DNA of 64,000 bases from Microbacterium imperiale. Its GTDB lineage: Bacteria; Actinomycetota; Actinomycetes; Actinomycetales; Microbacteriaceae. The translations under genes were made by a program, and so were the position numbers. The notes beneath the pieces are model-generated. The model saw only the letters and a list, made by a program, of their open reading frames with translations. It made no database searches and was not told the origin of the DNA. Every line of letters begins with the position of its first letter. Within the stretch, counting starts at the first letter, position 1. Positions 41,904 through 51,461 of this stretch are shown piece after piece. Location of the stretch: the NCBI RefSeq assembly GCF_017876655.1, contig NZ_JAGIOK010000001.1, positions 2,666,001 to 2,730,000 on the forward strand, read 5' to 3'.

Positions 41904-43262
41904 ATGAGCACCACGACCTCCACGCCGACCATCCCCCTCGGCGGCCCGACCCTCCCGCAGGAGCGTCGCGTCGTCACCGCGATCCCCGGGCCGCGCTCCG
42001 AGGAGCTGCTGGCGCGCAAAGCGGCGGCGGTGCCGGCGGGCGTCGGACACACCGCTCCGATCCATGCCGTGGCGGCCGGCGGTGGCGTCGTGGTCGACGC
42101 GGACGGCAACTCGCTCATCGACCTCGGGTCGGGCATCGCGGTGACCTCGGTCGGGAACGCGCACCCCGCTGTCGTCGCGGCGGTGCAGGCCCAGGTGGCG
42201 CAGTTCACCCACACCTGCTTCATGATCTCCCCGTACGAGTCGTACGTCGCCGTCGCCGAGGCCCTGAACCGGCTGACCCCGGGTGACCACGAGAAGAAGA
42301 CGGCGCTGTTCAACTCCGGCGCCGAAGCGGTCGAGAACGCGGTGAAGATCGCACGCAAGGCCACGGGACGCTCGGCCGTCGTCGCGTTCGACCACGGCTA
42401 CCACGGACGCACCAATCTGACGATGGCGCTGACGGCGAAGTCGATGCCCTACAAGAGCGGATTCGGGCCGTTCGCGCCCGAGGTCTACCGGGCGCCCCTG
42501 TCGTACCCGTTCCGCGACGGCCTCTCGGGTGCCGACGCCGCGGCGCGGTCGATCTCGCTGATCGAGAAGCAGATCGGCGCCGACAACCTCGCCGCCGTCA
42601 TCATCGAGCCGATCCAGGGCGAAGGGGGCTTCATCGTCCCCGCAGACGGCTTCCTGCCCGCGATCGCCGACTGGTGCCGCGAGCATGGCGTCGTCTTCAT
42701 CGCCGATGAGGTGCAGACCGGATTCGCCCGCACCGGCGCGATGTTCGCCAGCGAGCACTTCGGCATCGTGCCCGACCTCATCACGACCGCGAAGGGCATC
42801 GCCGCGGGCCTGCCGCTCGCCGCGGTCACCGGGCGCGCCGAGATCATGGACGCCTCGCACCCCGGCGGTCTCGGCGGCACCTACGGCGGCAACCCGGTGG
42901 CCTGCGCCGCCGCCCTCGCCGCGATCGACGCATTCGAGAATGACGGGCTCATCGAGCGGGCGCAGCAGCTCGGCCAACGCCTCACGGCACGGCTCGAGGC
43001 CCTGCGCGCGGCCGACCCGCGCGTCGGCGATGTACGCGGGCACGGCGCCATGATCGCCGCCGAGTTCGTCGACCCGGCGACGGGTGCGCCCGATGCCGCC
43101 CTGACCTCGGCCGTCGCGAAGGCGTGCATCGCACAGGGCGTGATCGTGCTCACGTGCGGCACCTACGGCAACGTCATCCGCTTCCTGCCGCCGCTGTCGA
43201 TCACCGACGAACTGCTCGACGACGGGCTCGATGTCGTCGCGGCCGCGCTCGCGGCGGCCTGA
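41904..43262 (+). CDS. gabT: 4-aminobutyrate--2-oxoglutarate transaminase
   Basis: A 452-residue class III aminotransferase that converts GABA and 2-oxoglutarate to succinic semialdehyde and glutamate. The PLP lysine is Lys297 in ITTAKGIAAGLPLAA. Other markers are NSGAEAVENAVKIARKATGR, AFDHGYHGRTNLTMALTAK, EPIQGEGGF and FIADEVQTGFARTG. These match the GabT subfamily well. It opens the polyamine/GABA operon and is divergent from the pucR-type regulator. Enzymes upstream (amine oxidase) and downstream (aldehyde dehydrogenases) in the pathway are encoded next to it. Confidence 0.93.
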   Translation: MSTTTSTPTIPLGGPTLPQERRVVTAIPGPRSEELLARKAAAVPAGVGHTAPIHAVAAGGGVVVDADGNSLIDLGSGIAVTSVGNAHPAVVAAVQAQVAQFTHTCFMISPYESYVAVAEALNRLTPGDHEKKTALFNSGAEAVENAVKIARKATGRSAVVAFDHGYHGRTNLTMALTAKSMPYKSGFGPFAPEVYRAPLSYPFRDGLSGADAAARSISLIEKQIGADNLAAVIIEPIQGEGGFIVPADGFLPAIADWCREHGVVFIADEVQTGFARTGAMFASEHFGIVPDLITTAKGIAAGLPLAAVTGRAEIMDASHPGGLGGTYGGNPVACAAALAAIDAFENDGLIERAQQLGQRLTARLEALRAADPRVGDVRGHGAMIAAEFVDPATGAPDAALTSAVAKACIAQGVIVLTCGTYGNVIRFLPPLSITDELLDDGLDVVAAALAAA

Positions 43263-43302
43263 TCGGCCCACGGAAACCCAGCATCGGAACGAAGGAGTCG
43301 CA

Positions 43303-44661
43303 ATGAGTGAGATCACCCGGGACGTCGCGATCGTCGGGGCCGGCGCCGCCGGCCTGACGGCCGCGAACGACCTGCGAAAGGCGGGCCTCTCGGTCGTCGT
43401 GCTCGAAGCGCGCGAACGCGTCGGCGGTCGCCTGTGGACCGAGGAGATCGACGGCGCGATGCTCGAGCTCGGCGGGCAGTGGGTCTCGCCCGACCAGCAC
43501 GCGCTGATCGAGACGCTGGCCGACCTCGGGCTCGAGACCTACGAGCGCTACCGCGACGGCGACAGCGTGTACGTCGGTCCGAACGGTGAAGCTCGGCGGT
43601 TCCGGGGAGAGATGTTCCCGGTGGCCCCCGAGACCGAGCGCGTGATCGACGAGATCACCGAGCGCCTCGACGCCATGGTCGCCGAGATCGACCCCGACCG
43701 GCCCTGGGCGCACGAGCGCGCCGCCGAGTGGGATGCGATCTCGTGGGACGCATGGCTGCGGCAGCAGACCGATGACGACGAGGCGGTGCGCAACCTCGCG
43801 TTCGCCACCGGGTCGGCGATGCTCACGAAGCCGACGCACTCCTTCTCGCTGCTGCAGTCGCTGCTCATGGCCGCCTCGGCGGGGTCGTACTCGCACCTGG
43901 TCGACGCCGACTTCATCCTCGACAAGCGCGTCGTCGGCGGCCTGCAGCAGGTTCCGCTGCGTCTGGCCGAGCGACTGGGCGAGGACGTCCTGCTGAACCA
44001 GCCGGTGCGCACGATCGAGTACACGGATGCCGGTGCCGTCCTGCGCACCGACGAGGTCACGGTGCGCGCCCGCCGCGTCGTGCTGGCCGTGGCCCCCGTG
44101 CTCTACAACCGCATCACCTTCGTGCCGCCGCTGCCGCGGCTCAAGCACCAGATGCACCAGCACTTCTCGATGGGGTTCGTCATCAAGGTGCACGCCGTCT
44201 ACGATCGCCCGTTCTGGCGCGAGCAGGGGCTGTCGGGCACCGCCTTCAGCCCGTACGAGCTCTCGCACGAGGCATACGACAACACGAACCACGAGGACGA
44301 GCGGGGCACGCTCGTCGCGTTCGTGTCGGACCGCACCGCCGACGACCTGTTCCGCCTCTCCGCCGACGAGCGCCGCGAGCGGATCCTCGAGTCGCTCTCG
44401 CACTACTACGGCCCCCAGGCGAAGGAGCCGATCGTCTACTACGAGAGCGACTGGGGCAGCGAGGAATGGACCCGCGGCGCGTACGCGGCCAGCTTCGACC
44501 TCGGCGGCCTCACCCGCTACGGCGCCGACCAGCTCGAGCTGGTCGACCCGCTCCACGTCGCCTGCAGCGACCTCGCGGGCCTGGGCTACCAGCACGTCGA
44601 CGGGGCGATCCGCATGGGTCACCGCGTCGCCGACGAGATCCTCGCGGCGGAGCGGGCATGA
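43303..44661 (+). CDS. Flavin monoamine oxidase, probable putrescine oxidase
   Basis: A 452-residue FAD amine oxidase. The dinucleotide motif is VAIVGAGAAGLTAANDLRKAG, then VLEARERVGGRLWTEE, and the FAD C-terminal motif is near GLGYQHVDGAIRMGHRVADEIL. The sequence style and length match actinobacterial putrescine oxidases (Rhodococcus/Kocuria type), which oxidise putrescine to 4-aminobutanal with H2O2 release. Its place between gabT and the GABA pathway dehydrogenases supports this. GAAGGAG precedes the ATG. Another primary amine could be the substrate. Confidence 0.87.
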   Translation: MSEITRDVAIVGAGAAGLTAANDLRKAGLSVVVLEARERVGGRLWTEEIDGAMLELGGQWVSPDQHALIETLADLGLETYERYRDGDSVYVGPNGEARRFRGEMFPVAPETERVIDEITERLDAMVAEIDPDRPWAHERAAEWDAISWDAWLRQQTDDDEAVRNLAFATGSAMLTKPTHSFSLLQSLLMAASAGSYSHLVDADFILDKRVVGGLQQVPLRLAERLGEDVLLNQPVRTIEYTDAGAVLRTDEVTVRARRVVLAVAPVLYNRITFVPPLPRLKHQMHQHFSMGFVIKVHAVYDRPFWREQGLSGTAFSPYELSHEAYDNTNHEDERGTLVAFVSDRTADDLFRLSADERRERILESLSHYYGPQAKEPIVYYESDWGSEEWTRGAYAASFDLGGLTRYGADQLELVDPLHVACSDLAGLGYQHVDGAIRMGHRVADEILAAERA

Positions 44662-45560
44662 GCGCGCCCGCCCCCGGCGACCGCATCGTCGTCGGCTACA
44701 CGGCGACCAAGGCCGGGCGTGACGCGGTCGCGTTCGCGAGCCGCCTGGCCGCGGCATCCGGCGCCGCGCTGCACCTCGTGCTCGTCCTCCCCGCGCAGAA
44801 GCCGGGGATCGTGCCGCCCGACGCCGGGTACGAGCGGCTCGTGCGCGAGCAGGCGGCCGGTTGGCTGCGCGACGGTGCCGCGACGGTGCCCGAGAGCATC
44901 CCGCACCGCGCGCACGTGCGCTACGGCGAGTCGGTCGCGGCCGGTCTCGTCGACACGGCGGACGAGCTCGGCGCCTCGCTGATCGTCATCGGTGCCGCAG
45001 ACGGCGGCAACCGCGGGCGCCATCGCCTCGGCACGACCGCGACCGAGCTGGTGCACTCCTCCGATGTGCCGGTGGCTCTCGTCCCGCGAGGCGCGCGTCG
45101 CATCACGCACGAGACCGGCATCACCCGGCTCACCGCGGCGGTGGGGGAGCGCGAGGGGACGCAGCTGCTGGTCGAGGAGACGATCCGGCTCGCCGGGTCG
45201 ACGGGCGTGCCGGTGCGGCTGCTCTCGCTCGTCGCGCTCGACCTGCCCGCCGGTCTCGACACGGGTGCGATCCGCACCGTGGGCGACACCCACGCGCAGG
45301 AGGTGCTGGACGAGGTGCGGTCGGCCCTTCCCGCCGACGCCGAGGTGACGGCGACCGTCGCCGCCGGCGACGGGATCGAGGATGCCGCTGCCCAGCTCGA
45401 GTGGGAGGCCGGCGAGATCGTCCTCGTAGGCTCCAGCAGACTCGCGCAGCCGCGGCGGCTCTTCCTCGGGTCGACGGCGGCCCGGATGCTGCGCGTCGTG
45501 ACCGCCCCCATGATCGTGGTGCCCCGCACCCGCAGCGAACGCGAAGGAGCGAGCGCATGA
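44658..45560 (+). CDS. Universal stress protein with two Usp domains
   Basis: A 300-residue tandem UspA protein. The first domain starts RIVVGYTATKAGRDAVAFASRL, with an ATP-loop-like VIGAADGGNRGRHRLGTTATELV. The second ends IVLVGSSRLAQPRRLFLGSTAARML followed by APMIVVPRT. Both G-x2-G-x9-G(S/T) loops look ATP-competent. It overlaps the oxidase gene and the permease gene by four bases each, so it is fully inside the operon. Usp proteins next to amino acid permeases are common; a regulatory role in uptake is possible. Confidence 0.9.
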   Translation: MSAPAPGDRIVVGYTATKAGRDAVAFASRLAAASGAALHLVLVLPAQKPGIVPPDAGYERLVREQAAGWLRDGAATVPESIPHRAHVRYGESVAAGLVDTADELGASLIVIGAADGGNRGRHRLGTTATELVHSSDVPVALVPRGARRITHETGITRLTAAVGEREGTQLLVEETIRLAGSTGVPVRLLSLVALDLPAGLDTGAIRTVGDTHAQEVLDEVRSALPADAEVTATVAAGDGIEDAAAQLEWEAGEIVLVGSSRLAQPRRLFLGSTAARMLRVVTAPMIVVPRTRSEREGASA

Positions 45561-47116
45561 CCAGAGCAGAAGCGTCCCAGGTGCCCGCGGGTGACCCCGT
45601 CACGGGAGGCATCTCCCGCAAGGGGTTGAGCGCCGGGACGGTGGGCCTGCTCGGCGCTGTCGTCATCGGCATCTCGTGCATCGCCCCGGCCTACACGTTC
45701 ACAGCGGCCGTCGGGCCGACGGCATCCGTCGTGGGACTCCAGGTGCCGGCGATCGTGCTCGTCGGGTTCATCCCGATGCTGCTCGTGGCGTTCGGCTACC
45801 GCGAGCTCAACAACCGGATGCCCGACTCGGGGACGAGCTTCACATGGGCCACCCGGGCGTTCGGTCCGTGGGTCGGCTGGATGGCGGGGTGGGGTCTGGT
45901 CGCGGCGACGATCCTCGTGCTGTCGAACCTCGCGGGCGTCGCCGTAGACTTCCTCTTCCTGTTGATCGCCCAGCTGACCGGGCAGGAGGCGATCGCCGAC
46001 CTCGCCGCCGTCACGTGGATCAACGTGCTCGTGTGCGTGCTGTTCGTCGCAGCCGCGACCTTCGTGTCCTATCGCGACATGCAGACGACGCAGAAGCTGC
46101 AGTACGGCCTCGTCGCCTTCCAGGTGCTCGTGCTCGTCTTCTTCGCCGGCGCCGCGATCGTCGAGTCGTTGTCGGGCAACGCGTTCGACGCGACATCCTT
46201 CGACTGGTCGTGGTTCAACCCGTTCGCCGTGCCCTCGTTCAGCGCCTTCGCCGCCGGCCTCTCGCTGTCGATCTTCATCTTCTGGGGGTGGGATGTCACC
46301 CTGACGATGAATGAGGAGACGAAGGATCCCGAGCGCACGCCGGGGCGCGCCGCGACGATCACGGTCGTCATGATCGTCGCCCTCTACCTGCTGCTCTCGA
46401 TCGCGATGATCATGTTCGCCGGCGTCGGAACCGGTGACCTGGGGCTCGGTAACGAGGACATCCAGGAGAACGTCTTCTTCCACCTGTCCGGTCCGATCCT
46501 CGGGCCGCTGGCCTTCCTCGTGTCACTCGCGGTGCTGACCAGCTCGGCCTCGTCGCTGCAGTCGACGATCGTCGGCCCGGCCCGCACCCTGCTCGCGATG
46601 GGTCACTACGGGGCATTGCCCGAGAAGTTCGCGAAGGTCAGTCCGCGCTTCTTCACCCCCGGGTACGCGACCGTCGTCTCGGCCGTCGTCGCCTCCGGGT
46701 TCTACGTCGTGATGCGCATCGTCAGCGAGAACGTCCTCTGGGACACGATCCTCGCCCTGGGCATGATGATCTGCTTCTACTACGGGCTCACCGCCTTCGC
46801 CTGCGTCTGGTATTTCCGCCGGCAGTGGTTCGACTCGACCCGCAACGTCTTCTTCACCTTCCTGTTCCCGCTGATCGGCGGCGTGATCCTCGCCGTGCTG
46901 TTCGTGACGACGCTGATCGACACGATGGACCCCGCGTACGGCAGCGGCTCGCAGATCGGGGGCATCGGACTGGTGTTCATCCTCGGGGTGGGCGTCATCC
47001 TCATCGGCGTCGCCGTGATGGTGTGGCAGGCCGTGACGCGCCCGGCATTCTTCCGGGGAGAGACACTGACCAAGGACGCGCCGGTGAGCCGGCGCCGGAG
47101 AGGAGTGACGCGATGA
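45557..47116 (+). CDS. APC family amino acid/polyamine permease
   Basis: A 519-residue transporter with about twelve helices. The N-terminal motif GLLGAVVIGISCIAPAYTFTAAVG carries the unwound TM1 glycines of the APC fold. TM6 is near FAAGLSLSIFIFWGWDVTLTMNEETKD. Its place in the operon suggests uptake of putrescine or GABA. The C-terminus is basic. It overlaps the next gene by four bases (ATGA). Confidence 0.9.
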   Translation: MTRAEASQVPAGDPVTGGISRKGLSAGTVGLLGAVVIGISCIAPAYTFTAAVGPTASVVGLQVPAIVLVGFIPMLLVAFGYRELNNRMPDSGTSFTWATRAFGPWVGWMAGWGLVAATILVLSNLAGVAVDFLFLLIAQLTGQEAIADLAAVTWINVLVCVLFVAAATFVSYRDMQTTQKLQYGLVAFQVLVLVFFAGAAIVESLSGNAFDATSFDWSWFNPFAVPSFSAFAAGLSLSIFIFWGWDVTLTMNEETKDPERTPGRAATITVVMIVALYLLLSIAMIMFAGVGTGDLGLGNEDIQENVFFHLSGPILGPLAFLVSLAVLTSSASSLQSTIVGPARTLLAMGHYGALPEKFAKVSPRFFTPGYATVVSAVVASGFYVVMRIVSENVLWDTILALGMMICFYYGLTAFACVWYFRRQWFDSTRNVFFTFLFPLIGGVILAVLFVTTLIDTMDPAYGSGSQIGGIGLVFILGVGVILIGVAVMVWQAVTRPAFFRGETLTKDAPVSRRRRGVTR

Positions 47117-48579
47117 CGCACGAGGACGAGACCCGGCTGCTCGCGGGGCTGCAGCGCGGCCTGTTCATCGGCGGCGAATGGGTGGATGCCGAGGGCGGCG
47201 CGACTTTCGCCGTCACCGACCCGGCGACCGGACGCACGCTCGTCGAGATCGCCGACGCGTCGCCCGCCGACGGCATCCGTGCCCTCGACGCCGCGGTCGC
47301 TGCCCAGGAGGACTGGGCCGCCACGCCGCCGCGCACCCGCAGCGACATCCTTCGCCGCGCGTTCGACCTCGTCCAGGAGCGCCGCGAAGACCTGGCGCTG
47401 CTCATGACCCTCGAGATGGGCAAGCCCCTGGCCGAGGCGCGCGGCGAAGTCACGTACGGCGGCGAGTTCCTGCGGTGGTTCAGCGAGGAGGCGGTGCGCA
47501 TCTCCGGGCGCTACGGGCTGAACCCCGAGGGCACGGGGCGGATGGTCGTCTCGCAGCGCCCGGTGGGCCCGTCGTTCTTCATCACGCCCTGGAACTTCCC
47601 GCTGGCGATGGCCACACGCAAGATCGCGCCGGCGCTCGCGGCGGGGTGCACCGTCGTCATCAAGCCGGCGGCGCTCACCCCGCTGACGACGGTGCTGTTC
47701 GTGCAGCTGCTCGAAGAGGCCGGGCTTCCGGCGGGCGTCGTGAACGTCGTCAACGCGACGCGCTCGAGCGAGGTCGCCGCGCCGATCATCGCCGATCCCC
47801 GGTTGCGCAAGCTCTCGTTCACGGGGTCGACGCCGGTCGGGCGCAAGCTCATCGAGCAGGCCGCCGAAGGCGTGCTGCGGGTGTCGATGGAGCTCGGCGG
47901 CAACGCGCCCTTCGTCGTGTTCGACGACGCCGACCTCGACAAGGCGGTGGACGGTGCGATGCTGGCGAAGTTCCGCAACATCGGGCAGGCGTGCACGGCG
48001 GCCAACCGCTTCATCGTGCACGAGTCGGTCGCCGACGAGTTCGCCGATCGCCTGACGGAGCGGGTCGCCGCGATGAAGGTCGGCCGGGGCACGGAGGACG
48101 GCGTGCAGATCGGGCCACTGATCGACGACCGCGCCGTCGCGAAGACGCGCGATCTCGTCGACGACGCCGTCTCGCGGGGCGCGACCCTGCGCACGGGCGG
48201 GTCGGCGATCGAGGGCGAGGGCAGCTTCTTCGAGCCGACCGTCGTCACCGAGGTCGTCGCGGGCAGCGACATCCTGCGCGAGGAGATCTTCGGCCCGGTG
48301 CTCGCCATCGCGACGTTCTCGGACGAGGACGAAGCGGTGCGGCTCGCCAATGACACCGAGTACGGGCTCGTCTCGTACGTCTTCACCCAGGACCTGGCGC
48401 GCGGACACCGGATGATCGATCGGCTCGAGACGGGCATGATGGGCCTGAACGTCGGGGTCGTGTCGAACGCCGCGGCGCCCTTCGGCGGCGTCAAGCAGTC
48501 CGGCGTCGGACGTGAGGGAGGGCTCGAGGGCATCCACGAGTACCTCTCGACGAAGTACACCCTGATCCCGGCCGACTGA
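47113..48579 (+). CDS. NAD(P)-dependent aldehyde dehydrogenase, succinate-semialdehyde dehydrogenase type
   Basis: A 488-residue ALDH. Cys294 is in IGQACTAANRFIVHE, the catalytic Glu is in SMELGGNAPFVVF, and the substrate/cofactor lobe has ITPWNFPLAMATRKIAPALAAG. GQACTAANR and ELGGNAPF are typical of GabD enzymes, which oxidise succinic semialdehyde to succinate. It would finish the GABA route begun by gabT. It could also oxidise 4-aminobutanal; the second ALDH downstream may take that step. Confidence 0.92.
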   Translation: MTHEDETRLLAGLQRGLFIGGEWVDAEGGATFAVTDPATGRTLVEIADASPADGIRALDAAVAAQEDWAATPPRTRSDILRRAFDLVQERREDLALLMTLEMGKPLAEARGEVTYGGEFLRWFSEEAVRISGRYGLNPEGTGRMVVSQRPVGPSFFITPWNFPLAMATRKIAPALAAGCTVVIKPAALTPLTTVLFVQLLEEAGLPAGVVNVVNATRSSEVAAPIIADPRLRKLSFTGSTPVGRKLIEQAAEGVLRVSMELGGNAPFVVFDDADLDKAVDGAMLAKFRNIGQACTAANRFIVHESVADEFADRLTERVAAMKVGRGTEDGVQIGPLIDDRAVAKTRDLVDDAVSRGATLRTGGSAIEGEGSFFEPTVVTEVVAGSDILREEIFGPVLAIATFSDEDEAVRLANDTEYGLVSYVFTQDLARGHRMIDRLETGMMGLNVGVVSNAAAPFGGVKQSGVGREGGLEGIHEYLSTKYTLIPAD

Positions 48580-48625
48580 CCCGCGACGACCGTTGACATC
48601 GACGAGCGTTGAAGAAGGAGAACAG

Positions 48626-49993
48626 ATGAGCACGTATGCCGTGACCAATCCCGCGACGGGCGAGACGCTCGCGACCTACGACCCCGCGACGGACGCCGAC
48701 GTCCAGCAGGCCATCACCGTCGCCGACGCCGCGTATCGCGACTGGGCGCGGGTCGTCGCCCCCGCTGAGCGGGCGGACCGTCTGCGCCGCGTGGCCGAGC
48801 TGCACCGCGAGCGCCGCGACGAGCTCGCCGCGATCATCGTGCGCGAGATGGGCAAGCCGCTGGCGGCCGCCGAGGGCGAGGTCGACTTCGCCGCCGACAT
48901 CACCGCCTACTACGCGGACCACGTCGACCAGATCACCGGTGACACGCCCATTCCGATCGAGGGCGAGGGCGCTGCGGTCATCCGGCGCAGCCCGCTGGGT
49001 GTGCTGCTGGGCATCATGCCCTGGAACTTCCCGTACTACCAGGTGGCGCGATTCGCGGCTCCGAACATCGCGGTGGGCAACACGATCCTGCTCAAGCACG
49101 CGCCGCAGTGCCCCGAGTCGGCTGCCGCGATCGCCGACATCTACCGCGACGCCGGCTTCCCGGAGGGCGTGTACACCAACCTGTACATCAGCAACGAGCA
49201 GGCCGCCGACGTCATCGCCGACCCGCGCGTGCAGGGGGTGTCGGTGACGGGGTCGGAGCGCGCCGGTTCGGCCGTGGCCGAGGTCGCCGGCCGTCACCTC
49301 AAGAAGGTGGCGCTCGAGCTGGGCGGGTCGGACCCGTTCATCCTGCTGTCGACGGATGACCTGGATGCCGCGGTGTCGGCCGCCGCCGAGGCGCGTCTGG
49401 ACAACGTCGGGCAGTCCTGCAACGGCGCGAAGCGCTTCATCGTCGTGGACGAGCTCTACGACGCGTTCGTCGAGAAGTTCGCATCGGCGCTCGCCGGGGC
49501 GAAGGTCGGCGACCCGTTCGCCGAGGACACGGTGCTCGGACCGCTGTCGTCGCTCGCGGCGGCGGAGCGTCTGGCTGAGCAGGTCGACCGCGCTGCCCGC
49601 CAGGGTGCGACCGTGGTCACCGGCGGACAGCGCGACGGCGCCTTCTATCCGGGCACGGTGCTCACCGGCGTGACCGCCGACATGGACGCCTACCGCGAGG
49701 AGTTCTTCGGGCCCGTCGGGGTCGTCTACCGCGTCGCCGACGAAGCCGAGGCGATCGAGCTCGCGAACGACACGCCGTTCGGACTCGGCTCGTATGTGTT
49801 CACGACAGACGCCGAGCAGGCAGCCCGGGTCGCGGACGCGATCGAGGCCGGCATGGTCTACATCAACGTCGTGCTCGCCGACGAGGCGGGTCTGCCCTTC
49901 GGCGGAGTCAAGCGCAGCGGCACGTCACGGGAACTCGGGCTGCTCGCGGCCGACGAGTTCGTCAACAAGAAGCTCATCCGTACGGGCGCCTGA
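48626..49993 (+). CDS. Second aldehyde dehydrogenase (GabD2/Sad-like)
   Basis: A 455-residue ALDH, shorter at the N-terminus than the preceding one. Cys265 is in VGQSCNGAKRFIVVDE, the catalytic Glu is in ALELGGSDPFILL, and MPWNFPYYQVARFAAPNIAVGN is the cofactor region. QSCNGAKRF is seen in the GabD2/YneI-like class. With the first ALDH it can cover the two aldehyde steps from putrescine (4-aminobutanal to GABA, succinic semialdehyde to succinate); which enzyme does which is not resolvable by eye. AGAAGGAG precedes the ATG. Confidence 0.9.
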   Translation: MSTYAVTNPATGETLATYDPATDADVQQAITVADAAYRDWARVVAPAERADRLRRVAELHRERRDELAAIIVREMGKPLAAAEGEVDFAADITAYYADHVDQITGDTPIPIEGEGAAVIRRSPLGVLLGIMPWNFPYYQVARFAAPNIAVGNTILLKHAPQCPESAAAIADIYRDAGFPEGVYTNLYISNEQAADVIADPRVQGVSVTGSERAGSAVAEVAGRHLKKVALELGGSDPFILLSTDDLDAAVSAAAEARLDNVGQSCNGAKRFIVVDELYDAFVEKFASALAGAKVGDPFAEDTVLGPLSSLAAAERLAEQVDRAARQGATVVTGGQRDGAFYPGTVLTGVTADMDAYREEFFGPVGVVYRVADEAEAIELANDTPFGLGSYVFTTDAEQAARVADAIEAGMVYINVVLADEAGLPFGGVKRSGTSRELGLLAADEFVNKKLIRTGA

Positions 49994-50008
49994 TCACGTG
50001 CGAGTCCA

Positions 50009-50045
50009 GCGGAGGGGGCGTCGGCGGTGCTGGCGCCCCCTCCGC
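50009..50045. terminator. Terminator hairpin between the GABA operon and the HNH gene
   Basis: A perfect 12-bp stem, GCGGAGGGGGCG with CGCCCCCTCCGC, closes a 13-base loop between convergent genes. It lacks a T-run but is well placed to end both transcripts. Confidence 0.7.
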
Positions 50046-50084
50046 CGCGCGGCCCTCAACCGCGCGCGGCTTCGCGCGGTGGGG

Positions 50085-51461
50085 TCAGAACGGTGGCGGC
50101 GCTCCGCGTGACTCGTGCCGCGCTGGCCGGGCGCCGGTTCCCGCCCCGGGCGGTGGGCCGGATTCGGGTGTGAAGCAGACCGCAGGAACCGGCACGTCTT
50201 CGCGGTAGATTCGCCCGCCCGGTGATGTCCATTCGAGGACCCCGCCGCCGAGTTGCCGGACGTTCCAGTCGGTGAATTGCTTCATCGAGTGGTGTCGCTG
50301 GCAGAGGTGGGCGAGGTTGTAGATGTGCGTATGCCCGCCGAGGGCGTGGTCGATGGTGTGGTCGATCTCGCAGCGAATCGCAGCGCGACGGCATCCGGGG
50401 AATCGGCAGTGCTGATCGCGGGCTTGCAGGAGGCGTCGCATCGAGGCGGTGGGCCGATAGGTATCGATCTCGACCGGAGTGCGGGTGACGGGGTCGATGA
50501 AGAGCCGATCCCACGAGGTCGTTTGCCCGGCGAGCTCGCGGGCCGTGTCAGCATCGACGAGCCCGGTGCCGACCGCTTCGGCGGGACCGTGGTCGGTTCC
50601 GGTGAGGGTGTCTGCGGTGACGACGACCTGCACGCGCGCCCGGATCGCGCCTAACGGGCCAGGAGCGTCGGTGCCGTAGGTTGGGTCGACCGCCGGCGCA
50701 CCCGCAAGGACGAGGTCAGCCAGCGCATCGGCGCGAAGCTGATCCATGGTCCGCGCATCCGGCTCCTCAGGCTGCCCGGGCGCCGCTGCGCCGCCGAACG
50801 CGGCTCCCGCACCCCGGGCGTCCCTCACCGACTGGCCCATCTGCGTCAGCCGGTCCAGCATCCCCGCGGCGATCACCGTGGGCAAGGTCGCGATCAAATC
50901 CGACATCCCGTCCGCCCCAGGAAGCACCCGCACACACCGCCCCGCGGCGGCGTCCCGGTGTCGCTGCGTGAACTCCCGCGGATGCATCCGCTCCGCCAAA
51001 ACCCTCAGCGGCTCCTTCACCCGTGCCGCGATGTCCCGCTCGCAGATCTCGATCGCGGCTTCCGCGAACGCGCCTCGAACCTCAGCCGGCACCACCGTCC
51101 CGGCTTTGACGATCACCTCCACGTGATCGCGGGTGATCCGCCGGGTCTCCCACGCCGCGAACACGGCGGGGTAGTCGTCGACGATGGTCATCGCGTGGTC
51201 GATGTCGTGCTGCAACCGCCGATCCGACCGCCCCGCCAAACCCGCCGCCTCCGCAGCGACCGACCGCAACTCCATGTCCGAAGCCATGCCCCGCACACCG
51301 TCGACGTGCGCGACCCGCAACGCCGACCGCCCGATCTCAGCGAGGGCTCGCACCAATGAGACATCGACAGCATGCGCCGCATCGAGCACCTGCGCATAGG
51401 CACCGAGCGCACCGGCGTGAGGACTCAGTCCCACCCCGTCACTGCCGCACGTCCTTGCCAT
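50085..51461 (-). CDS. DUF222/HNH endonuclease signature protein
   Basis: A 458-residue member of the DUF222-HNH family, which is multi-copy in actinobacteria and often linked with mobile DNA. The N-terminal DUF222 helical region spans about 1-330 (LVRALAEIGRSALRV, DHAMTIVDDYPAVFAAWETRRI). The HNH domain follows with CRFPGCRRAAIRCEIDH, HALGGHTHIYNLAHLCQRHH, giving the His/Asn/His ligands and zinc Cys pairs. A Pro-rich tail ends it. The precise role is unknown. Codon use resembles its neighbours. The start at 51461 is one of two candidates, the other being 20 codons upstream. Confidence 0.88.
   Translation of the reverse strand: MARTCGSDGVGLSPHAGALGAYAQVLDAAHAVDVSLVRALAEIGRSALRVAHVDGVRGMASDMELRSVAAEAAGLAGRSDRRLQHDIDHAMTIVDDYPAVFAAWETRRITRDHVEVIVKAGTVVPAEVRGAFAEAAIEICERDIAARVKEPLRVLAERMHPREFTQRHRDAAAGRCVRVLPGADGMSDLIATLPTVIAAGMLDRLTQMGQSVRDARGAGAAFGGAAAPGQPEEPDARTMDQLRADALADLVLAGAPAVDPTYGTDAPGPLGAIRARVQVVVTADTLTGTDHGPAEAVGTGLVDADTARELAGQTTSWDRLFIDPVTRTPVEIDTYRPTASMRRLLQARDQHCRFPGCRRAAIRCEIDHTIDHALGGHTHIYNLAHLCQRHHSMKQFTDWNVRQLGGGVLEWTSPGGRIYREDVPVPAVCFTPESGPPPGAGTGARPARHESRGAPPPF

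Noticed and set aside
50085-51461. DUF222-HNH gene as proof of an insertion element or intein
   Set aside because: These proteins are common chromosomal genes in actinobacteria. No inverted repeats, transposase or target duplication are seen around it.
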